Shown: positions 1 to 6,459, numbered from the stretch's first letter. The stretch: 7,555 bases of DNA from Chloroflexota bacterium (GCA_017860725.1 JAGDMX010000109.1:1-7555), one strand, 5' to 3'. Translations and numbers: made by a program. The notes: generated from the letters alone by a model not told the origin.

Positions 1-890
1 GTGGTGCGCCAATCGATCAGGCAGTAAGTGAAACCCTCCTGCCGTAGGTAATCAAAGCCAAATTCAGAGATCGCTCGAGTGATTCCCAGGCCGCGGTGTT
101 CAGATCGAGTGGCAGCCGCAGGCAGCTCAGCAGTATGCTCTGGGATGAACATATCGTCCGGGTTGTACTCGGCCGGGTAATACACCTGGAAACCAACCAC
201 TTGTGTGCCAATAAAAGCCAGCCACAAGGTGGCGTCCTCATCGTCCAAAACGCCAGCATACATTTGAGGTCGCTCAGCGGCAATCTCTGGGGGCAGCGTT
301 GCCCAGACGGGGGATTGAGTCTGGTATTCAGCGGTGATGCGTGCCATCTCGATGAATGCTTGGCGGTCTTCTGGCACAGCTTGCCGGATCGTGACGCCTG
401 GCAACGGGCTAATCGGGCTAGAGTCGGACTCGAGAATTGGACGCAGGGCGTGGGCTTGCTGCTGGCCGAAGCTGAGGGCATACCAGGTGTCCAGCACCGG
501 TCGATCGACGGTCATAACCTGGATATAGTGGTTAAAACAGCCCAGCGAAAGCCACTCACCGGCAGCAGCAGCATACAGTTCGTGATATAGATCGGCATCC
601 ACATCGTCCGCCAAGGCATGGCCGGCAATCCGCATCCAGGCGCTGCGTCCCATAAGCTCATCGAACTGGGCATCGGCAAACAGGTAGCCCAGCATGCGCC
701 CGGCTTCGAAGGCGGTAGCACCGCTGGTCCAGGGTTTGCGCCATTCGGTCAGCAGAGCTTTGCGCGCCTCAGCGGGATCTTCGAAGCGGGCGGGGAGCAG
801 AGGGCAAAGCTGCCGGTGGCGGCGGTGGCGGGCAGCCAGTAGCTCGGCGGCTGGGATAATGTGGTCATCGCAAAAAGGTCTTATGTCCAT
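1..890 (-). CDS. GNAT-family N-acetyltransferase, two-domain, C-terminus cut by window edge
   Basis: The minus-strand frame is open from ATG at 890 to the left edge: 296 complete codons, no stop. The N-terminus (MDIRPFCDDHIIPAAELLAA) has the beta1-alpha1 pattern of GNAT proteins. A second GNAT unit starts near residue 165 (GVTIRQAVPEDRQAF) and reaches acetyl-CoA-binding motif A near 266-269 (RGLG), followed by an alpha helix and the strand YCLIDW, where the window ends. GNAT enzymes move an acetyl group from acetyl-CoA to an amine. Two tandem units with a degenerate first half are common in this superfamily; the acceptor cannot be predicted. Perhaps 20-30 residues are missing, judged from usual GNAT ends. 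The start at 890 is the only ATG/GTG/TTG in frame downstream of the promoter. No Shine-Dalgarno precedes it, so translation may be coupled to the small ORF ending 2 nt upstream or may use the short leader directly. Class is sure; substrate unknown. Confidence 0.9.
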   Translation of the reverse strand, partial: MDIRPFCDDHIIPAAELLAARHRRHRQLCPLLPARFEDPAEARKALLTEWRKPWTSGATAFEAGRMLGYLFADAQFDELMGRSAWMRIAGHALADDVDADLYHELYAAAAGEWLSLGCFNHYIQVMTVDRPVLDTWYALSFGQQQAHALRPILESDSSPISPLPGVTIRQAVPEDRQAFIEMARITAEYQTQSPVWATLPPEIAAERPQMYAGVLDDEDATLWLAFIGTQVVGFQVYYPAEYNPDDMFIPEHTAELPAAATRSEHRGLGITRAISEFGFDYLRQEGFTYCLIDWRT

Positions 891-892
891 GG

Positions 893-952
893 TTAAAACA
901 GGTAGGGAATGAGTAAGCTCAATATGTAAAGCAGAGCGCGCATGTACTTCAT
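893..952 (-). CDS. Possible 19-residue hydrophobic leader or small membrane peptide
   Basis: Seen: ATG at 952 opens a frame reading MKYMRALLYILSLLIPYLF, with TAA at 893-895, two bases before the GNAT start. The peptide has a basic start (K2, R5) and then an unbroken hydrophobic stretch, enough for one short membrane helix. The predicted transcription start of the promoter at 959-987 falls on or next to this ATG, so translation would be leaderless; there is no Shine-Dalgarno. Inference: it could be a small membrane protein, or a leader peptide whose translation opens the GNAT start, which lacks its own ribosome site. In size and hydrophobicity it resembles Ibs-type small toxins, but no sequence relation is claimed and no antisense RNA is evident. 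It could also be a chance reading frame, since the DNA is AT-rich and the frame short. Confidence 0.35.
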   Translation of the reverse strand: MKYMRALLYILSLLIPYLF

Positions 953-958
953 AATAAA

Positions 959-987
959 ATTATGGCATCGGTCAGGGGCAGAGTCAA
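959..987 (-). promoter_or_regulatory. Sigma70-type promoter of the GNAT gene
   Basis: On the minus strand a -35 box TTGACT (982-987) and a -10 box CATAAT (959-964) each match consensus at five of six bases, with an ideal 17-bp spacer. Transcription would start near 952-953, giving a leader of about 62 nt before the GNAT ATG at 890 and an RNA 5' end at the start of the 19-codon ORF. This is the best promoter match I found in the window. Confidence 0.65.
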
Positions 988-1034
988 GGAATTGTGAGCG
1001 AGAATCCATATATCTCGTTGGCTCGAAAGCAGAA

Positions 1035-1040
1035 TATAAT
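1035..1040 (+). promoter_or_regulatory. -10 box of the ABC exporter operon
   Basis: A perfect TATAAT lies 37 nt before the ATPase start and would place the RNA start near 1047, a leader of about 31 nt. The -35 position at 17-bp spacing (1012-1017, ATCTCG) is a poor match, so the promoter may need an activator or be weak. An inverted repeat CGAGA (999-1003) / TCTCG (1013-1017), with 9 nt between, covers this -35 area and could be a regulator site; it is short enough to be chance. A GGAG at 1064-1067, 10 nt before the ATG at 1078, is the likely ribosome site. Confidence 0.4.
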
Positions 1041-1077
1041 AAAATAAGCCAAGCAAATTATATGGAGTCGTTCTTCC

Positions 1078-1851
1078 ATGCCTAACCTTAACACACCACT
1101 CATCGAAACACTCAATTTAGTCAAGCGCTACGGCAGCAAAACTGCTGTCGATCAAGTCAGTCTGACCGTGCATGGTGGTGAAATCTTCGGATTTCTCGGG
1201 CCGAACGGCGCTGGAAAAACCACGACGATCAAGATGATCGTCGGGCTGCTTCAGCCTACTTCCGGATCGGTGAAGGTGGCGGGTTACGACGTCCAGGTGC
1301 AGCCACTTCCAGCCAAGGCAGCCAGCGGATACGTGCCGGACGAACCTAATCTGTATGCCAAGCTGAGCGGGCGGGAGATGCTGCGCTTCGTCGGTGACCT
1401 TTATGGCGTGGAACGCAGCCAGGTCGAACGCCGCATCGACGAGTTGCTACGCCTGCTCGACCTGACGCAAGCCGGTGATGACACGATTGATTCGTACAGC
1501 CACGGCATGCAGCAAAAGACAGCTATCGCGGCTGCGCTAGTGCACGATCCAAAGGTGCTGGTGCTGGATGAGCCAACCGTCGGTCTAGACCCCAAGTCGG
1601 CGCGCCTGATCAAAGATATCTTGCGGCAGTTGGCAGACCGCGGTGCGGCCATCTTTCTCTCCACGCACATTCTGGAGATCGCCGAACGGATGTGTGACCG
1701 GATCGGCATCATTTACCAGGGACGCCTGATCGCAGCGGGGACAATGGACGAGCTGCGGGCGCATGGCCAGGCCGAAAGCAGCCTGGAGGACATCTTCCTG
1801 GGGCTGACCGGCGGCGCGGAGTATGCTGAGATTGCCGAGGTGCTGGGATGA
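1078..1851 (+). CDS. ABC transporter ATP-binding protein (ABC-2/exporter type)
   Basis: A 257-residue cytoplasmic ATPase that powers the permease encoded next. Motifs in order: Walker A GPNGAGKTT (41-49); Q-loop region GYVPDEPNLY (about 84-93), where Asp replaces the usual Gln, as is often seen in this subfamily; signature SHGMQQK (141-147) in place of LSGGQ; Walker B VLVLDEP (160-166) with catalytic E165; D-loop GLD (169-171); H-loop histidine H197 in LSTHIL. All parts needed for ATP hydrolysis are present. The C-terminal tail (about 205-257) has the usual 'G.LIAAGTMDELR' segment. Length is normal for a single-domain ATPase of ABC-2-type exporters. The stop overlaps the permease start by 4 nt (ATGA), so the two are translationally coupled. 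The exported substrate cannot be told; drug, peptide, lipid or polysaccharide export are all possible. Confidence 0.96.
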   Translation: MPNLNTPLIETLNLVKRYGSKTAVDQVSLTVHGGEIFGFLGPNGAGKTTTIKMIVGLLQPTSGSVKVAGYDVQVQPLPAKAASGYVPDEPNLYAKLSGREMLRFVGDLYGVERSQVERRIDELLRLLDLTQAGDDTIDSYSHGMQQKTAIAAALVHDPKVLVLDEPTVGLDPKSARLIKDILRQLADRGAAIFLSTHILEIAERMCDRIGIIYQGRLIAAGTMDELRAHGQAESSLEDIFLGLTGGAEYAEIAEVLG

Positions 1852-3614
1852 CTGCGGTGAACACAACTTTGCCAGCACATCCTTTGTGGGACTATGTTTG
1901 GAAGCTGCTTAAGCTACGGGTACAAATTGCTCTGCGGCAGTTTCTGCACGCTCCAAAATCCAGGAAGATCGGGATGGCGATCCTGGCTGTGCTCTTTGTG
2001 GGGTTCCTGGGCTTTTTGTTCTTCTCGAGCTGGTGGCTGCTCAACTTCCTGACTTCGTCGAAACTGGCCGAGCTGGCTGGCGATGCGAGCGGATTTCTCA
2101 ACAGCCTACCGGTCATGCTGATGAGTGTGGCATTCCTGGGCATCTTGCTGACCAGCTTCGGGGTGCTGCTGCAGGCATTGTACCTGGCTAAAGACATGGA
2201 TTTTTTGTTGGCTGCCCCAGTCCCTATCCGGGCGGTATTTATCGCCAAGCTGCTGCAAGCCATCCTGCCCAACCTGGGTCTGATCAGCCTGTTTGCCCTG
2301 CCAGTACTGTTTGGACTGGGCGTTTCCGCCGGGTATTCCTGGCTGTATTATCCAATGGTCGTGATTACACTGGCGGCGCTAGCCCTGGCAGCGGCCGGCA
2401 TTTCCAGCCTGCTGGTGATCGGGGTGGTGCGTTTATTCTCTGCCCGCCGGGTGGCGGAGGTGCTGGGCTTTATGGGAGCGATCCTGGCGATGCTGTGCTC
2501 GCAATCTGGGCAGCTGGCCAACTTCGATGAAATGAATTCGGAACAGGCGCAGGCCGCCATGCAGCTTGCCACCCGCTACAACACTCCCTGGCTGCCGCTC
2601 GCCTGGCCCGGGCGCGGTCTGGTCGCCCTGGGTGAAGGTAATTGGGGTCAGGCGCTACTGTTGCTTGGCTTCACCCTGGGGCTGGCAGCGGTGATCTTTG
2701 CTGTAGCACTGGTCACTGCGGAAAGGCTGTACTACACCGGCTGGGCCAGCATGCAAGTAGTATCAACCAGGAAGAAGCCTGCACGCCAGCGAAGAGCGAC
2801 ACCTGGTGAGCCTACACAGGCATCACTTCTAGAACGGGTGGTCCGCCTGTGGGTACCAGGCCCGGTGCGCGCGTTGATGGTCAAAGATTACTATGTCCTG
2901 CGCCGCGATTTGCGTAACCTGTCGCAACTGGTGACCCCGCTGATCTTTGGCATTATCTACGCCTTTATCTTGCTGCGCGATCCCCAGATAATCTACGGGC
3001 GCGGCGAGATGCCGGAGTTCATTTACCAGGCGGCACAGAATCTGTCATTGTATATCAACGTAGGTTTATCGCTGTTTGTTGGATGGATGCTGGTAGCCCG
3101 GCTGGCGGGGATGGGCATCGCTCAAGAGGGTAAGAGCTTCTGGATTTTGAAGACTGCCCCGCTTAAAGTAAGCTACTTGATCGCCGCCAAGTTCCTGGTG
3201 GCATACCTGCCGGCGCTCTTGATTGGATGGATCTTCCTGCTGGCGCTGGCAATCATCCAGCAATCGGCGCTGTCGATTCTGTGGTTTACCATGCCGGCAG
3301 TGGCGCTGCTGATCGCCGGGAATGTGGGCATCAACCTGTCTTTTGGGATCACAGGCGCCAACCTGGATTGGCAGGACCCGCGCCAGATGCAGCGCGGCAC
3401 CAGTGGCTGCATTTCCTCGATTGCATCATTTATTTACCTGCCGCTGGGATTTCTGTTATTTTTCGTCCCGCCACTTGGATTTTCTTTATTTGGACTGCCA
3501 GGGTGGGTTGGCCAGCTGGTTGGTTTGGTGCTGGGGGGAGTTTTCAGCTTGGCATGCACCATCATCCCACTGCGATTGGTCAGCGAGCGGGTGATGCAGC
3601 TGGGCGAAGCCTGA
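1848..3614 (+). CDS. ABC exporter permease, large ABC-2-like type
   Basis: A 588-residue polytopic membrane protein and partner of the ATPase just upstream. The start at 1848 overlaps the ATPase stop and has GAGG at 1837-1840, 7 nt ahead. About twelve hydrophobic segments are visible, roughly at 41-66, 88-112, 131-155, 168-195, 270-292, 362-376, 402-420, 441-470, 482-500 and 520-575. A charged linker (about 305-345, rich in K, R, E) divides the protein in two. Before each half lies a 'KD' element: K115-D116 and K346-D347. The stretch 115-143 aligns without gaps to 429-457 (shared A-P, A-K, L-P positions), suggesting an ancient internal duplication. I believe it belongs to the long putative ABC-exporter permease families found in Firmicutes and Chloroflexota; the exact Pfam family should be checked. 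No signal peptide, and substrate unknown. Confidence 0.9.
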   Translation: MTAVNTTLPAHPLWDYVWKLLKLRVQIALRQFLHAPKSRKIGMAILAVLFVGFLGFLFFSSWWLLNFLTSSKLAELAGDASGFLNSLPVMLMSVAFLGILLTSFGVLLQALYLAKDMDFLLAAPVPIRAVFIAKLLQAILPNLGLISLFALPVLFGLGVSAGYSWLYYPMVVITLAALALAAAGISSLLVIGVVRLFSARRVAEVLGFMGAILAMLCSQSGQLANFDEMNSEQAQAAMQLATRYNTPWLPLAWPGRGLVALGEGNWGQALLLLGFTLGLAAVIFAVALVTAERLYYTGWASMQVVSTRKKPARQRRATPGEPTQASLLERVVRLWVPGPVRALMVKDYYVLRRDLRNLSQLVTPLIFGIIYAFILLRDPQIIYGRGEMPEFIYQAAQNLSLYINVGLSLFVGWMLVARLAGMGIAQEGKSFWILKTAPLKVSYLIAAKFLVAYLPALLIGWIFLLALAIIQQSALSILWFTMPAVALLIAGNVGINLSFGITGANLDWQDPRQMQRGTSGCISSIASFIYLPLGFLLFFVPPLGFSLFGLPGWVGQLVGLVLGGVFSLACTIIPLRLVSERVMQLGEA

Positions 3615-3641
3615 TTTGTCTCGCTGCTAGAGAGATGCTGC

Positions 3642-3661
3642 TCCGGTAGGCCGGATTTCTT
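3642..3661 (+). terminator. Weak candidate terminator after the exporter operon
   Basis: TCCGG (3642-3646) and CCGGA (3651-3655) form a 5-bp stem with a TAGG loop, followed by TTTCTT. It sits 27 nt after the permease stop, in the 59-nt gap between convergent genes. The stem is short and the T tract interrupted, so it is only a plausible intrinsic terminator for the plus strand. No T tract follows on the minus side. Confidence 0.35.
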
Positions 3662-3673
3662 ACCCGGTAGTTT

Positions 3674-4381
3674 CTACTTATTGCGGCCGAAGATGCGTAG
3701 CAGTAGCAGGAACAGATTGATGAAGTCCAGGTATAGCTTGAGGGCACCAATGATGGATGCTTTTTGAGCAGCTTCGCCATCGGCGCTAACGACCAGGCTC
3801 ATGGCTTTCAGCTTCTGGGTATCGTAGGCAATAAGCCCAATGAAGACCACAATCCCGACCAGTGTAACAATCCAGTAAAGAGCTGAATTCTGGAAGAACA
3901 GGTTGATTAATGAGCCGATCACCACGCCGATCAATCCCATGAAGAGCAGGCTGCCCCAGGAAGTCAGGTCGCGTTTGGTGGTGTAGCCAAAGAGACTCAT
4001 GATGCCGAACATACAGGCGCAGATCAGGAAGGTTTCGACAATCGACGAGGCTGCGTAGATCAGAAAAATGACTGAAAGAGTGACTCCATTCAGGAGGGCA
4101 TAGCCGATGAAGCTCAGGCTGGCAACCGCGGGGGACATGCGGTTGAGGGCGGCTGTTAGAAAGATGACCAGGCCAAATTCAGCGATAATCAAGCCAATGA
4201 ACAGCCAGATATTTGTCGTGACAGCGGCCAGGATGGCGGGATTAAGTACAGTGAAGAGCGAAGCCCCAGTCGTAATTAACAGGCCAAGCGTCATCCAGGC
4301 AAAGACGCGCGTGATAAAACTCCGTTGGGTTTCTTCCACCATTTGGGGGGAAAGGATTGTGGAAAGGTCGGATTGGTTCAT
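3674..4381 (-). CDS. Bax inhibitor-1/YccA family membrane protein
   Basis: A 235-residue inner-membrane protein with seven hydrophobic helices, roughly at 27-46, 57-78, 86-109, 112-133, 142-163, 167-185 and 211-231. The family mark YDTQ lies at the end of helix six (Y186-Q189, with D187), and the last helix carries D219 in YLDFINLF. In structurally studied bacterial homologues such as BsYetJ, two buried aspartates here form a pH-sensitive pair that gates calcium leak; equating D187 and D219 with that pair is inference from position. Length is typical of bacterial members. GAGG at 4388-4391, 6 nt before the ATG, supports the start. The gene is last in a minus-strand cluster but has its own extended -10 promoter (4467-4475) right after the upstream stop, so it is probably expressed at least partly alone. 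Role in bacteria: membrane ion/stress homeostasis or protease control, not settled. Confidence 0.94.
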   Translation of the reverse strand: MNQSDLSTILSPQMVEETQRSFITRVFAWMTLGLLITTGASLFTVLNPAILAAVTTNIWLFIGLIIAEFGLVIFLTAALNRMSPAVASLSFIGYALLNGVTLSVIFLIYAASSIVETFLICACMFGIMSLFGYTTKRDLTSWGSLLFMGLIGVVIGSLINLFFQNSALYWIVTLVGIVVFIGLIAYDTQKLKAMSLVVSADGEAAQKASIIGALKLYLDFINLFLLLLRIFGRNK

Positions 4382-4466
4382 CAGGTACCTCGTTACGATA
4401 TTTTGACTGGTCAGCCTTTTACAAATCTGGAAGGTGTTTCTAAGTAGTTAGATTGCGATAAATTTG

Positions 4467-4475
4467 ATTATACCA
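4467..4475 (-). promoter_or_regulatory. Extended -10 promoter of the Bax-inhibitor-1 gene
   Basis: The minus strand reads TGGTATAAT: a perfect TATAAT with the TGn extension, which can stand in for a weak -35. At 17-bp spacing the -35 site reads CCGATT, a poor match and inside the end of the preceding gene. RNA would start near 4460, leaving a leader of about 78 nt. The element starts one base after the stop of the NTF2-like gene (4477). Confidence 0.55.
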
Positions 4476-4476
4476 C

Positions 4477-4869
4477 TTACCCATACCATAATCGGTTAGT
4501 GGTGTAGAGGGCGTTGACAATCAGCCAGACACCATCTACATTTACTAGGTGAAGATAGTCGATGAACTTGGGATTCTCGGCGCGCACACTGGCAATATCT
4601 TCATAGATGTCCAAGATCGTGATGTGGTAGACCTGCTTATCAGGGGGCAGGCCCCGACCAGCGCCTTGGCGGGTGCCTTCAATCATGTCTTCCTGGGTCA
4701 GGTCATAAAGATAAGCTTCACCGGTATCGGTATCTCGTTTTATCCTGCGTTTGGCCAGACCGGGATGCAGGGCGCGCGCCATCTTGACCGGGTCGCCATC
4801 ATACCAGCCTTCACAGTAATCCAGAGCGGCGCGTAAAATAGCCTGGCGGTCATCCAGAGAGGTGTTCAT
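4477..4869 (-). CDS. NTF2-fold putative lumazine-binding-like protein
   Basis: A 130-residue soluble protein with no signal peptide. The order of elements fits the small NTF2-like 'putative lumazine-binding' group (Pfam Lumazine_bd_2 or a neighbour): N-terminal helix with ALDYCEGWYDGD (15-26), LHPGLAKR (34-41), a turn region near 46-75, then strands ITILDIYEDIASVRAE (83-98), FIDYLHLVNVDGVWLIVN (102-119). The GWY-GD and FIDYLHL-W-IVN elements are the recognisable family signature. NTF2-fold proteins of this kind bind small ligands or act as accessory subunits; no catalytic residue set can be assigned. The start at 4869 is set by a strong AAGGAG at 4876-4881, 6 nt ahead, which overlaps the stop of the esterase gene (4880-4882). 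With only 10 nt between them the two genes are surely cotranscribed. Function in this context is unknown. Confidence 0.85.
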   Translation of the reverse strand: MNTSLDDRQAILRAALDYCEGWYDGDPVKMARALHPGLAKRRIKRDTDTGEAYLYDLTQEDMIEGTRQGAGRGLPPDKQVYHITILDIYEDIASVRAENPKFIDYLHLVNVDGVWLIVNALYTTNRLWYG

Positions 4870-4879
4870 CGCTCGCTCC

Positions 4880-5710
4880 TTAGTTCAGAAGGAATCTCAA
4901 TGGTATTTCTACACGCGCCCGCCAGGCGGACTCGTTGTGCTCTGCGTTCTCGAACTTAAAGGTGATCCAATCCTGTCCGGGCTGGTAGCCGTGTTGGAGC
5001 AGGATGGCATCGAAACGGAGCTGATAAGGCTCGTACAATGCATCCAGGGTAGCGGTGCCGTAATCGAAATACAGCCGGCAAGTACCGGGCGGAGGCAGGC
5101 GAGCACCCAGGTAATCCACTAGAAGGTCACCGCCAGCAGGCCAGTGGGTAGACAGGCAGCCGGCCCGGCTGAACACCTGCGGATATTCTTCCAAGGCATA
5201 CAGGGAGGCAAGTCCGCCCATGCTAGAGCCCATCACGAAGGTGTGTGATTGGTCCGGCAAGGTGCGGTATTGTTCATCGATACAGGGTTTCAGTTCTTCA
5301 ACTAGGAAGCGCAGGTAGTCATCCGAGCGGGAGGATATGCCTTGCTCCTGGATAAATCGAGCGCGTAGCTCCTGGCCTTCAGGAGCCTCCAGCAGCTTTT
5401 GCGGCATGTAGTCCGGCCAGCGGCGAGGGCCATTCCACACGCCCACCACGATCGCCCCGCGGGTATAGCCCTGTTGGATCAGGCGGGTGATGGCTTCGTC
5501 GATGCCCCAATCGTTACCGGTGAAGGCGATGGCGGAATCGAACAGGTTCTGCCCGTCGTGCATGTAGATGACCGGGTAGCGGGCGGTGAGATCCTGGTCG
5601 TAACCGGGCGGGGACCAGATATCCACATTGCGCGGCTCGAAGTATCTGGATGGGAAGGCGGTGTAGCGCTGGATGACACCACTGTTGTCAGATAGGGGAA
5701 TATATCCCAT
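4880..5710 (-). CDS. Alpha/beta hydrolase, putative esterase (esterase D / enterochelin-esterase-like)
   Basis: A 276-residue serine hydrolase, likely cytoplasmic since no signal peptide is present. Features in order: beta-rich start with VDIWSPPGY (29-37); YPVIYMHDGQNLFD (45-58), the oxyanion-side motif typical of this esterase family; nucleophile elbow GSSMGG (161-166) with S163 as the probable nucleophile; acid D216 in YFDYGT; and H258 in NAEHNESAW as the catalytic histidine. The full triad therefore appears intact. Related enzymes cleave acyl esters, S-formylglutathione, or ferric-enterobactin lactones; nothing here points to iron transport, so 'enterochelin' in automatic names would be misleading. 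The start codon shares its A with the stop of the acyltransferase gene (TAATG at 5708-5712) and has no clear Shine-Dalgarno, implying translation by re-initiation. This fixes near-equal expression with the acyltransferase. Substrate unknown. Confidence 0.93.
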   Translation of the reverse strand: MGYIPLSDNSGVIQRYTAFPSRYFEPRNVDIWSPPGYDQDLTARYPVIYMHDGQNLFDSAIAFTGNDWGIDEAITRLIQQGYTRGAIVVGVWNGPRRWPDYMPQKLLEAPEGQELRARFIQEQGISSRSDDYLRFLVEELKPCIDEQYRTLPDQSHTFVMGSSMGGLASLYALEEYPQVFSRAGCLSTHWPAGGDLLVDYLGARLPPPGTCRLYFDYGTATLDALYEPYQLRFDAILLQHGYQPGQDWITFKFENAEHNESAWRARVEIPLRFLLN

Positions 5711-6360
5711 TAAATGACAGTTTCGACCACTACTGGCAATATCTCCTCAGGCCGTGAGGCAGATTCGGCCTGCTCTTTGAGCTGGATTTGCCGGTGACCA
5801 GTGCGATAAAGCTGTACATGCTGTGCATAAAATTGACGGATAGGCTCCATGTCCACTGACAGGTCGCCGGTAGGTATGAGGCCGGGAGCAATCCCCAGGA
5901 TCCGCCGGGCCTGATCGATGTAGCCAAAGGCAATCGGGACTTTGGCTCCCAACGCCATGAAGTAAAAACCTGTTCGCCAGTAGGTTACCTTGGAGCGAGT
6001 ACCTTCTGGTGCAATCGCCAGAACTAGGCGCGGCTGGTGATCGAAGATCTCGACCATTTGATCGACAAAATTATTGGTGCTGCTGCGATTTACCGGTATG
6101 CCACCCAGCCAGCGCAGGATAATTCCGAATGGCGGACGAAAGAGAGTCTCTTTTCCAATGAAATGCATGGGGATATCCGCCGCATATTTTAGTAGTACGG
6201 CGAGCACTCCATCTTTGTTGCTGGTGTGCGGCGCGCCGATTAGCACATACCTGGGTGACTCTGGCAGGTTTAGCTCCAGTTTCCATCCTAACAGACGCAG
6301 GATCCAGCGCGCCAGATGGGACTGCCAGGGCAGCCGGGCTGTGGGTTCGCGATTCGTCAT
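5710..6360 (-). CDS. PlsC-family 1-acylglycerol-phosphate acyltransferase-like protein
   Basis: A 216-residue acyltransferase of the lysophospholipid acyltransferase superfamily. Block I is APHTSNKDG with the catalytic H45-(X4)-D50 pair; block II is IGKETLFRPPFG (68-79); GGIPVNR (86-92) and the substrate-binding block III APEGTRS (117-123) follow; VPIAFGYID (131-139) is block IV. All catalytic elements are present. Family members transfer an acyl chain from acyl-CoA or acyl-ACP to a lysophospholipid or related acceptor at the inner membrane. The protein is short and lacks a clear N-terminal transmembrane helix; ARWILRLLGW (17-26) may be an amphipathic membrane-contact helix. It belongs to the short (about 200-residue) bacterial class rather than classic PlsC, so the acceptor is uncertain. 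The start at 6360 has no good Shine-Dalgarno. First gene of the operon, with promoters at 6400-6433. Confidence 0.92.
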   Translation of the reverse strand: MTNREPTARLPWQSHLARWILRLLGWKLELNLPESPRYVLIGAPHTSNKDGVLAVLLKYAADIPMHFIGKETLFRPPFGIILRWLGGIPVNRSSTNNFVDQMVEIFDHQPRLVLAIAPEGTRSKVTYWRTGFYFMALGAKVPIAFGYIDQARRILGIAPGLIPTGDLSVDMEPIRQFYAQHVQLYRTGHRQIQLKEQAESASRPEEILPVVVETVI

Positions 6361-6399
6361 GTACTTGTGTATTCCATTTGATGAAGTGAATTGCGTGAG

Positions 6400-6427
6400 A
6401 TTATAAGCCCATTCTGGTGAGTGTAAG
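6400..6427 (-). promoter_or_regulatory. Proximal promoter of the acyltransferase-esterase operon
   Basis: On the minus strand a perfect TATAAT (6400-6405) is preceded by CTTACA (6422-6427; four of six match to TTGACA) at a 16-bp spacing. RNA would begin near 6393, about 33 nt before the ATG at 6360. The -35 box directly abuts the second TATAAT at 6428-6433. Confidence 0.5.
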
Positions 6428-6433
6428 ATTATA
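6428..6433 (-). promoter_or_regulatory. Second, distal -10 box
   Basis: A second perfect TATAAT on the minus strand, 28 bp upstream of the first. Its -35 region is weak (TTCTGA at 18-bp spacing). It may be a second start site or a by-product of the direct repeat that contains it. Confidence 0.35.
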
Positions 6434-6459
6434 AAAACTGGGTTATATTAATCAGAATC

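Larger units (their letters stand above)
6393..6434 (-). repeat. Pair of 14-bp direct repeats over the promoter
   Basis: TTATAATCTCACGC (6393-6406) and TTATAATCTTACAC (6421-6434) match at 12 of 14 bases, with start-to-start distance 28 bp. Each holds a -10 box and the next bases downstream. They could be tandem promoters or two sites for one regulator; 28 bp is not a whole number of helical turns (about 2.7), which argues slightly against side-by-side dimer binding. Confidence 0.5.

Noticed and set aside
17..481. 154-codon open frame on the minus strand
   Set aside because: It is the GNAT gene read in the wrong frame: rich in Ser, Pro, Arg and Cys with no domain pattern.
96..590. 164-codon open frame on the plus strand
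   Set aside because: It lies wholly opposite the GNAT gene, whose minus-strand frame has clear family motifs; the plus frame gives low-complexity, motif-free protein.
988..1000. GGAATTGTGAGCG, identical to the left half of the E. coli lac operator
   Set aside because: The matching right half is absent (AGAATCCATA follows instead of GGATAACAATT), there is no LacI gene or lac-like gene nearby, and flanking bases do not match cloning-vector sequence. Most likely chance, at best a half site for another regulator.
3227..3649. 140-codon plus-strand frame over the 3' end of the permease
   Set aside because: Out-of-frame reading of the permease gene; the permease frame shows clear membrane helices up to its stop at 3614 and no frameshift is needed.
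3615..3673. Repeated CCGGTAG (3643-3649, 3664-3670) and GCTGCT copies in the convergent gap
   Set aside because: Too short and irregular to be a repeat family; partly explained by the small candidate terminator stem.
4880..5710. Possible siderophore (enterochelin) esterase
   Set aside because: The fold family includes such enzymes, but there is no iron-uptake gene or Fur-like site nearby, so a general esterase call is safer.
6357..6377. Tiny upstream frame MEYTST ending in a TGA that overlaps the acyltransferase ATG
   Set aside because: Only six codons, with no ribosome site; the ATGA overlap is easily chance. Noted because the acyltransferase start also lacks a clear ribosome site.
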